A stretch of 64,000 bases of DNA from Streptomyces sp. CNH099 (GTDB taxonomy: Bacteria > Actinomycetota > Actinomycetes > Streptomycetales > Streptomycetaceae), in the NCBI GenBank assembly GCA_000514715.1, contig KI911459.1, positions 615,594-679,593 of the forward strand. Direction: 5' to 3'. Under the pieces are notes generated by a model, which was not told the origin of the DNA, did no database searches, and worked only from the letters and a program-made list of their open reading frames with translations. Of this stretch, positions 57,854 through 64,000 are shown piece by piece. The translations under genes and the position numbers were made by a program. The stretch's first letter is position 1. Every line of letters begins with the position of its first letter.

Positions 57854-60346
57854 ATGGCGGAGACCAGGCTGATCCAGGGCCGCTACCGGCTTCTCGAACT
57901 CCTGGGCCGCGGCGGCATGGGCGAGGTCTGGCAGGCCCGTGACGAGTCGCTGGGCCGCCGTGTCGCCGTCAAGTGCCTCAAGCCCGCCGGGCCGCAGCGC
58001 CAGGGACACCCCGTCTCCACGGCGATACAGGAGCGCTTCCGGCGCGAGGCCCGGGTCGCGGCGCTGCTCCAGCACCGCGGCGTCACCGTCGTGCACGACT
58101 TCGGCGAGGACGACGGCGTGCTGTACCTCGTCATGGAGCTGCTGCAGGGCCGCAACCTCAGCCAGCTGCTGGAGGCGGGCGGGCACCGGCCGCTGCCCGT
58201 CGGGGAGGTCATCGACATCGCCGAGCAGGTCGCGGCGGCCCTCGCCTACACCCACGACCAGGGCGTCGTGCACCGGGACCTGAAGCCCGCCAACATCATG
58301 CGGCTCGGCGACGGCACGGTGAAGATCCTCGACTTCGGCATCGCGCGCCTCGCCCACGACATCGGCTTCACCTCCCGGCTCACCGGCGCGGGGGGCATGG
58401 CCATGGGCACCCCGCACTACATGTCGCCCGAGCAGATCTCCGGCGGCGGGGGCATCGACCACCGCAGCGACCTGTACTCGCTGGGGTGCGTCCTGTACGA
58501 ACTCGCCACCGGCGTCCCGCCGTTCGACCTGGACGACGCCTGGGCGGTCCTCGTGGGCCACCGGGACACGCCGCCCGAGCCGCTGCGCACGCACCGGCCG
58601 GAGATCCCGGAGCCGCTGGAGCGGGTGGTGCTGGACCTGCTGGCGAAGGTCCCGGAGGACCGGCCGGCGGACGCGGCGGACCTGTCGTCGCGGCTGCGCG
58701 GCAGCCGCGCGGCGGCGGAGGCGGCGCGGCCGGGGCCCGCGCGGGGCAACGGGTCGGCGCCCGGCGGGAGCGGAACGGGCCGGGAGAGCCAGGGGAGCCG
58801 GGGGAGCCGGACCGGCGGGATCCAGATCCGCGAGACCGGGCGGGACCGCGCCGGCGGACGGGACGGGGAGAGCGGGCAGGGCCGGGAGAGCGGCGCGACC
58901 GGGCTGCCGGCATGGACGGCGGGCATGACGACGGGCGCGCGCTCCGTACGCGCCACCCCTACGCCCCCGCGCCCCGAGGACGCGCTGCTGCGCACCTGGC
59001 CCCCGAGGAACACTCCGACGCCGCCGCCGACCGGCTGGCCGGAACCGGGCTCCGCCGGGATGTCCGGCGCCCCCGGTGCCGGTCCCGCGCACGGCGCTCC
59101 ACCCACCGGGCGGCACCCCTTCTCGCACACGCCCCCCTCCTTTCACACCCCGCCCCACTCCGCCCACCCGCCGCACCCCCACGCACCCGGGCAGCCCCCG
59201 CCGCCCGCCGCGCCCGCGCACGTGCTCGACGCCTTCGCCGGGCGCCACTCCGCCGCCGCCAGCCTCGCCCGCCTCGGCCGCTGGGAGGAGGCCGCCGCCG
59301 CCCACCGCGCGCTCGCCGCGGAACGCGGCGCCGCGCTCGGCGCCGACCACCCGGACACCCTCGCCAGCCGCCACCAGACCGGCCTGTGCCTGGCCCGCCT
59401 GGGCCGCACCGCGGAGGCGCTGGAGGAGTTCCGCACGGCGGCGGCGGGCCGGGAGCGCCGCCTCGGCCGGGAGCACGTCGACACCCTCGCCGTCCGGCAG
59501 GAGGCCGCGTACGCGCTCGGCCAGCTGGGCCGGCACGCCGAGGCGCTGGAGGCGTACGCCGCCGTGCTCGCCGACCGTGAGCGCACCATGGGCGCCGAGC
59601 ACCCCGACACGCTGCGCTGCCGCCACAACCTCGCGTACACCCTCAGCCGCCTCGGCCGCTACGAGGAGTCCTACCGCGTCGCCGGCGAGGTCACCGCCGT
59701 CCGCGCCCGCGTGCTCGGCCCCGACCACCCCGACACCCTGGTCAGCCGCTACGAGGTCGGACACGCGCTGGGCAGCCTCGGCCACTGGGAGCAGGCTCTC
59801 GCGACGTACCGCGAGGTCGCCGCCGCCCGCGGCGGCACCCTCGGCCGCGAGCACCCCGACACCCTCGCCGCCCGCTACGAGGCGGGCATCTGCCTGGGCC
59901 GCCTCGGCCGGCACCAGGAGGCGCTCGACCACTACGAGGCGCTGATCGCCGACCGCACCCGGGCCCTCGGCACCCGCCACCCCGAGACCCTGCGCGCCCG
60001 CCACATCCGCTGCGTCACCCTGGGCCGCCTCGGCCGCTGGCACGAGGCGCTGACCGAGGCCCGCGAGGTCACCGCCGTCCGCGAACGGGTCCTCGGCCCG
60101 GAGCACGCGGACACGCTCGCGGGGCGCCGGGAGATCGCGGTCGCGCTGGGCTGGCTGACCCGCTGGGCGGAGGCGCTGACGGTGCACCGGGAGGTGGCCC
60201 GCGCCCGCGAACGCACGCTGGGCGCGGCCCACTCGGAGACCCTGTCCAGCCGCCACGACGAGGCCCACTGCCTGGAGCAGCTCGGCCGCACGGCGGAGGC
60301 GGCGGAGGTCTACCGGCTGGCGGCCTCCCGCCGGGCGTCGGGCTGA
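57854..60346 (+). CDS. Ser/Thr protein kinase with a C-terminal TPR array
   Basis: This 830-residue Hanks-type kinase spans residues 8-270: glycine loop GRGGMGEVWQA, ATP-anchoring Lys40, catalytic HRDLKPAN (Asp142), DFG (Asp160) and APE-like SPEQ. A Gly/Pro/Arg-rich disordered linker covers about 280-460. The rest is about 8.5 tandem 42-residue TPR units with a repeated LG.(H)PDTL ending, like those in signal-transducing TPR proteins. There is no membrane helix or PASTA domain, so it is a soluble kinase that probably docks partners through the TPRs. Target and trigger are unknown. Confidence 0.93.
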   Translation: MAETRLIQGRYRLLELLGRGGMGEVWQARDESLGRRVAVKCLKPAGPQRQGHPVSTAIQERFRREARVAALLQHRGVTVVHDFGEDDGVLYLVMELLQGRNLSQLLEAGGHRPLPVGEVIDIAEQVAAALAYTHDQGVVHRDLKPANIMRLGDGTVKILDFGIARLAHDIGFTSRLTGAGGMAMGTPHYMSPEQISGGGGIDHRSDLYSLGCVLYELATGVPPFDLDDAWAVLVGHRDTPPEPLRTHRPEIPEPLERVVLDLLAKVPEDRPADAADLSSRLRGSRAAAEAARPGPARGNGSAPGGSGTGRESQGSRGSRTGGIQIRETGRDRAGGRDGESGQGRESGATGLPAWTAGMTTGARSVRATPTPPRPEDALLRTWPPRNTPTPPPTGWPEPGSAGMSGAPGAGPAHGAPPTGRHPFSHTPPSFHTPPHSAHPPHPHAPGQPPPPAAPAHVLDAFAGRHSAAASLARLGRWEEAAAAHRALAAERGAALGADHPDTLASRHQTGLCLARLGRTAEALEEFRTAAAGRERRLGREHVDTLAVRQEAAYALGQLGRHAEALEAYAAVLADRERTMGAEHPDTLRCRHNLAYTLSRLGRYEESYRVAGEVTAVRARVLGPDHPDTLVSRYEVGHALGSLGHWEQALATYREVAAARGGTLGREHPDTLAARYEAGICLGRLGRHQEALDHYEALIADRTRALGTRHPETLRARHIRCVTLGRLGRWHEALTEAREVTAVRERVLGPEHADTLAGRREIAVALGWLTRWAEALTVHREVARARERTLGAAHSETLSSRHDEAHCLEQLGRTAEAAEVYRLAASRRASG

Positions 60347-60422
60347 GCCCCCGCCCGCCACCCGCAGCCCGCGCGGCGTGGCGTCCCCTGGCCCGGGGCG
60401 ATCTTCCGTGCTACGAAGAGCC

Positions 60423-62000
60423 ATGCCCCAGCGCAGCAGCTACGACGCCGTCGTCGTCGGCGGCGGCCACAACGGCCTCGTCGCCGCCGCCTACCTCGCC
60501 CGCGCCGGGCGCTCCGTGCTCGTCCTGGAGCGCCTCGACCACACCGGCGGCGCCGCCGTCTCGGCCCGGCCCTTCGCCGGTGTCGACGCCCGGCTCTCCC
60601 GCTACTCGTACCTCGTCAGCCTGCTGCCCCGCACCGTCGTCGACGACCTCGGCCTTTCCTTCGCCGTCCGCAAGCGCGCCGTGTCCTCCTACACCCCCGC
60701 CGTCCGCGCCGGCCGGCCCGCCGGCCTGCTCGTCGAGACCGGCCCCGGCACCGCCACCCGCGACTCCTTCGCCGCCCTGACCGGCGACGACCGCGAGTTC
60801 GACGCCTGGCAGCGCTTCTACGGCATGACGCAGCGCGTCGCCCAGCGCGTCTTCCCCACCCTCACCGAGCCGCTGCCCACCCGCCGCGAGCTACGGGCCC
60901 GCGTGGGCGACGACGAGGCGTGGCGGGCGCTGTTCGAACGGCCGCTCGGCGAGACGGTCGAGGAGACCTTCGCCGACGACCTCGTCCGCGGCGTCGTGCT
61001 CACCGACGGGCTCATCGGCACCTTCGCCTCCGCCCACGACCCGTCCCTGGCCCAGAACCGCTGCTTCCTCTACCACGTCATCGGCGGCGGCACCGGCGAC
61101 TGGGACGTACCGGTCGGCGGCATGGGCGCGTTCACCGACGCCCTCGCCGCCGCGGCCCGCGGAGCGGGCGCGGAGATCGCCACCGGCCACGAGGCCGTCG
61201 CCCTGCGCACGGACGGCGAGCGCGCGGAGGTGACGTACCGGACGGGGGACGGGGAGCAGACCGTCGCCGCCCGCACGGTGCTCGTCGGCGCCTCGCCCGC
61301 CGCGCTCGCCGCACTGCTGGGCGAGGAACCGCCGGACCCCGGCCCCGAGGGCGCGCAGCTGAAGGTGAACATGCTGCTGCGGCGGCTGCCGCGGCTGCGC
61401 GACGAGCGGGTGGATCCGCGGCAGGCGTTCGCGGGCACCTTCCACGTCGCCGAGGGCTACGCCGACCTGGAGACGGCGTACCGCGAGGCCGCCGCCGGCC
61501 GGCTGCCGCACGCACCGCCGTCGGAGATCTACTGCCACTCGCTGACCGACCCGTCGATCCTCGCCGGCGACCTGGCCCGCGCGGGCTACCAGACGCTCAC
61601 CCTCTTCGGCCTGCACGCCCCCGCCCGCCTCTTCACCGAGGACAACGACGCCGTCCGCGAGGAACTGCTGCGCTCCACCCTCGCGCAGCTCGACGCCCAC
61701 CTCGCCGAGCCGCTGGCCGGCTGCCTCGCCACCGACGCCGACGGCCGGCCCTGCATCGAGGCGAGGTCCCCGCTCGACCTGGAGCGCGACCTGCGCCTGC
61801 CGGGCGGCAACATCTTCCACCGCGAGCTGGCGTTCCCGTACGCGACCGAGGAGACCGGGGAGATCGAGCAGCCGGGCGGCCGGTGGGGTGTGGCGACGCG
61901 GCACGCGAACGTGCTGCTGTGCGGGGCGGGCGCGGTACGCGGCGGCGGAGTGAGCGGGATCCCCGGGCACAACGCGGCGATGGCGGCGCTGGGGAGATAG
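60423..62000 (+). CDS. phytoene-desaturase-like FAD oxidoreductase
   Basis: This 525-residue flavoprotein of the NAD(P)/FAD-dependent CrtI/PYROXD2-like group has an N-terminal dinucleotide motif VVVGGGHNGLVAAAYLARAG, a RLDHTGGAA second loop and a C-terminal FAD contact (NVLLCGAGAVRGGGVSG). It is longer than amine oxidases and resembles PYROXD2-type proteins rather than true carotenoid desaturases; no carotenoid genes are adjacent. There is no obvious ribosome site; a CTACGA patch 11 bases upstream could mark a leaderless start. Confidence 0.87.
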   Translation: MPQRSSYDAVVVGGGHNGLVAAAYLARAGRSVLVLERLDHTGGAAVSARPFAGVDARLSRYSYLVSLLPRTVVDDLGLSFAVRKRAVSSYTPAVRAGRPAGLLVETGPGTATRDSFAALTGDDREFDAWQRFYGMTQRVAQRVFPTLTEPLPTRRELRARVGDDEAWRALFERPLGETVEETFADDLVRGVVLTDGLIGTFASAHDPSLAQNRCFLYHVIGGGTGDWDVPVGGMGAFTDALAAAARGAGAEIATGHEAVALRTDGERAEVTYRTGDGEQTVAARTVLVGASPAALAALLGEEPPDPGPEGAQLKVNMLLRRLPRLRDERVDPRQAFAGTFHVAEGYADLETAYREAAAGRLPHAPPSEIYCHSLTDPSILAGDLARAGYQTLTLFGLHAPARLFTEDNDAVREELLRSTLAQLDAHLAEPLAGCLATDADGRPCIEARSPLDLERDLRLPGGNIFHRELAFPYATEETGEIEQPGGRWGVATRHANVLLCGAGAVRGGGVSGIPGHNAAMAALGR

Positions 62001-62051
62001 CCCGGCCCACGCCCGATGCGGTGCGGGCCGGGCGGCCGGCACGGTACGCAA

Positions 62052-62091
62052 CCGGGCCCCGGCCCCGCCGTGCGACGGCGCCGGGGCCCGG
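62052..62091. terminator. bidirectional terminator
   Basis: CCGGGCCCCGGC (62052-62063) pairs with GCCGGGGCCCGG (62080-62091), with an inner GCCG/CGGC stem. It lies between convergent genes. Confidence 0.75.
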
Positions 62092-62110
62092 CCCGTCCGG
62101 TGCGCCGCGC

Positions 62111-63901
62111 TCAGTCCGCGGACGCCGTCCAGCCGTCCGCCGCCACCCGCGCCGCGTCTCCCCGCCGGCCGTCGTCGAACAGCACCCGGTGCCCGTCCTT
62201 CACCCGTACGGCGTCCACGTACACGCCGCGCCCCACGTACCGCCGGTCCGTCGCATACCGCCACCGCAGCCGCACGGCCCGGCCGCGCCACGCGCCCAGG
62301 TCCGCGCCCGCCCGGTGCCACACCCGCCCGGACCAGCCGTCCGCCGTACCCTCCGGGTGCTCCCGCACGTCCCCGGCCCCGCCGCCCCGCGGCCGGCTCG
62401 TGAACGGCACCGGCTCCCACGTCCCGCCGCCGTCCGCCGACGCCTCCAGGTGCACCTTGTCCCACCGCGGCTCGGTGTCCCACCACAGGGCGAACTCCAG
62501 CGTCCCGCGCGGCCCGCGCACCGTCACCTCGGGCAGGGTGAGCGTCGCCGTGCTCTCACTGGCCGTCCCGCCGAACCACGCCGTGCGCCCCTTGTCCGGC
62601 CGCACCGGCACGGCCCGCGCCAGGTTGGTCCCCGCCGCGGCCCGCGGCGCGCTGCCGGAGCGCCAGCTGCGCACGGGGTGCACCGAGTTGCCGAGGAGCA
62701 CGAGGAAGGTGTCGGTCGTCGGGTCGACGACCAGCGCGGTGCCGGTGAAGCCGGTGTGCCCGGCGGAGTGCGGCGTGGCCATCGCGCCCATGAACCAGTG
62801 CTGGTACAGCTCGAAGCCGAGCCCGTGCTCGTCGCCCGGGAAGGCGGTGTTGAAGTCGGTGAACATCAGCTCCACCGACTCCCGCTCAAGAATCCGGGTC
62901 CGCCCGTACGCCCCGCCGTTCAGCAGCGTGCGGCACAGCACCGCCAGGTCCCACGCGGTGGAGAACACCCCGGCGTGCCCCGCGACCCCGCCGAAGGAGT
63001 ACGCGTTCTCGTCGTGCACCTCGCCCCGCACCATCCCGCGGTCGAGACCCGACCACGGCTTGCGCGCGTCCTCGGTGGCGGCGATGCGGGGCAGCCACGC
63101 GGCGGGCGGGTTGTAGCGGGTGTGGTGGAGACCCAGGGGGCCGGTGACGTCGTCGGCGAGGAGGCGGTCGAGAGGCTTTCCGGTGATCTTCTCCAGGACG
63201 AGCTGGAGGCTGATGAGGTTGAGGTCGGAGTAGAGGTAGGCGGTCCCGGGCGGGTTGACCGGCGCCTCCCGCCACAGCCGGGCGAGTTTGTCCTCCCACG
63301 TCGGCTCGGCGTACAGCGGGATCCAGGAGGTGAATCCCGAGGTGTGCGTCAGCAACTGGAGGACGGTGACGTCCTGCTTGCCCGCGGCGCCGAAGTCGGG
63401 GAGGTAGGAGGCCACGGTGGCGTCGAGGGCGAGTGCACCGCGCTCGATCTGCTGCACGGCGAGCAGGGAGGTGAAGAGCTTGGAGACGGAGGCGAGGTCG
63501 AAGACGGTGTCCATCGACATGTCGACCTGTTGCTCTTCCGGCAGCTCGACACCGGTGTCGGTGGCCTCGTCGTACGCCTCGTAGCGCACCGCCTTGCCGA
63601 TCGCCCGCTCCAGCGCCACCGTCCGCCCCCGCCCGGCGAGGACGACCGCCCCCGCGTACCACGGGTACGTCGGCGACGGGCCCAGGAACGTCTCGGCGTC
63701 GGCGACCAGCTGCCGCAGCTGCGGCTCCAGCAGCCCGGCCCGCGCGGCGCTGCCGCGCCGCAGCACGGGGGCCGCCCCGCCGGCGGCGGTGGCCGCCTCC
63801 GCGGCGCGGGCCGGGAGGCCGGTGGAACCGGGGACCACGAAGAGCGCACCTCCCGTAGCGAGTGCACCGGCGGCGAAGCGTCGTCGGTCCAAGTGACCCA
63901 T
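62111..63901 (-). CDS. Tat-exported serine hydrolase (class C beta-lactamase fold) with a C-terminal jelly-roll
   Basis: This 596-residue protein has a twin-arginine signal (DRRRFAAG, residues 5-12; cut near ARAAEA). The penicillin-binding fold has the SxxK nucleophile (Ser138-Val-Ser-Lys141), a YSD second motif (YLYSDLNLISLQ) and HTG (GHTGFTGTA). The last 150 residues look like a beta-sandwich (RGTLEFALWWDTEPRWDKVH), an immune-inhibitor-A-like or carbohydrate-binding jelly-roll. It may cleave peptidoglycan stems or amides. GGAGGGG precedes the ATG. GAAA/TTTC sites upstream suggest regulation. Confidence 0.87.
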   Translation of the reverse strand: MGHLDRRRFAAGALATGGALFVVPGSTGLPARAAEAATAAGGAAPVLRRGSAARAGLLEPQLRQLVADAETFLGPSPTYPWYAGAVVLAGRGRTVALERAIGKAVRYEAYDEATDTGVELPEEQQVDMSMDTVFDLASVSKLFTSLLAVQQIERGALALDATVASYLPDFGAAGKQDVTVLQLLTHTSGFTSWIPLYAEPTWEDKLARLWREAPVNPPGTAYLYSDLNLISLQLVLEKITGKPLDRLLADDVTGPLGLHHTRYNPPAAWLPRIAATEDARKPWSGLDRGMVRGEVHDENAYSFGGVAGHAGVFSTAWDLAVLCRTLLNGGAYGRTRILERESVELMFTDFNTAFPGDEHGLGFELYQHWFMGAMATPHSAGHTGFTGTALVVDPTTDTFLVLLGNSVHPVRSWRSGSAPRAAAGTNLARAVPVRPDKGRTAWFGGTASESTATLTLPEVTVRGPRGTLEFALWWDTEPRWDKVHLEASADGGGTWEPVPFTSRPRGGGAGDVREHPEGTADGWSGRVWHRAGADLGAWRGRAVRLRWRYATDRRYVGRGVYVDAVRVKDGHRVLFDDGRRGDAARVAADGWTASAD

Positions 63902-63920
63902 CTTCCGACCCCTCCTGAAA

Positions 63921-63980
63921 GAAAGCTTCGAAGTGCCGCGCGAACGGTGAAACTTTCTTCCGGGGGGTTCGTGCTGTCAA
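63921..63980 (-). promoter_or_regulatory. promoter region with GAAA/TTTC palindromes
   Basis: On the minus strand, TTGACA (63980-63975) is followed by two palindrome-like sites, GAAAGTTTC (63957-63949) and GAAGCTTTC (63929-63921), in front of the serine hydrolase gene. RpiR-type sugar-phosphate regulators in Streptomyces are known to bind GAAA..TTTC motifs; that link is an inference. A clear -10 is not seen. Confidence 0.45.
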
Positions 63981-64000
63981 GACCTCCGGACGGCGGCGCG

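Noticed and set aside
60423..62000. Carotenoid cluster suggested by the CrtI-like flavoprotein
   Set aside because: No crtE, crtB or crtY gene is adjacent, and the protein fits the PYROXD2-like group better.

Overview
The window is high-GC actinobacterial chromosome and almost certainly Streptomyces. The evidence is very high third-position GC, many GTG starts, GTGA/ATGA stop-start overlaps, a full-length bifunctional geosmin synthase, a DUF6643-type Pro/Gln-rich protein, shared-ATPase (CUT1) sugar transport gene sets, and rare in-frame TTA codons of the kind read by the bldA tRNA. I see no rRNA, tRNA, phage, insertion sequence, CRISPR array or biosynthetic megacluster. The window reads as ordinary core or near-core chromosome, with some unusual regulatory and repeat structure laid over it.

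Layout. 1-5.5 kb: the 3' part of a DUF6421 gene in an overlapping operon with an SDR and a threonine-aldolase-like PLP enzyme, then a transglutaminase-like protein, a B3/4 protein, a PlsC acyltransferase (minus strand) and a thioredoxin-like protein. 5.7-7.6 kb: etfB-etfA with a strong terminator. 7.7-13.7 kb: a membrane protein, a citrate-lyase-like DUF6986 protein behind a palindromic operator, and a sugar-acid/sugar block (FAH-family protein, LacI regulator, ROK kinase). 13.8-19.3 kb: a secreted GH27 alpha-galactosidase divergent from a CUT1 sugar ABC transporter with no ATPase gene. 19.7-30 kb: a TmrB-like/Nudix fusion, a cell-surface protein and class F sortase, an M20 dipeptidase, a geranylgeranyl-reductase-type flavoprotein, a two-component system and geosmin synthase. 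30-33.4 kb: a DUF6332-like protein, a MarR regulator, and a divergent MFS/ROK pair around an AT-rich palindrome.

33.7-36.3 kb is the most interesting regulatory locus. An NsdA-like HTH/TPR regulator with a TTA codon and a Nudix hydrolase face a small coiled-coil/membrane protein, which also has a TTA codon. The two promoters share one architecture: a TTCAC...GTGAA palindrome, 11 bases, then a TAYGCW -10 box.

36.3-42.7 kb: a SHOCT protein with a MacB/FtsX-type ABC exporter, a Cds1-like cysteine desulfhydrase and a DeoR regulator. 42.9-50 kb: a large membrane protein with a GHSQG lipase motif, converging by overlap on a beta-helix/AAA+ fusion, then the DUF6643 protein and an HpnB-like glycosyltransferase. 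50.5-64 kb: a racemase, a membrane protein, a Nudix hydrolase, a ketopantoate-reductase-like enzyme (TTA codon), a dhaKLM operon, a methyltransferase, an MpaB-like protein, a Ser/Thr kinase with about 8.5 TPR repeats, a CrtI-like flavoprotein and a Tat-exported serine hydrolase.

A 35-bp palindrome-bearing repeat runs through the window. Three copies sit in frame inside genes (etfA, the alpha-galactosidase and the FtsX-like permease), always in the same orientation and reading frame, each adding a Gly-rich loop of about 10-12 residues. Other copies lie between genes. At 50.04-50.46 kb the element is amplified into two tandem arrays inside 22-bp imperfect inverted repeats.
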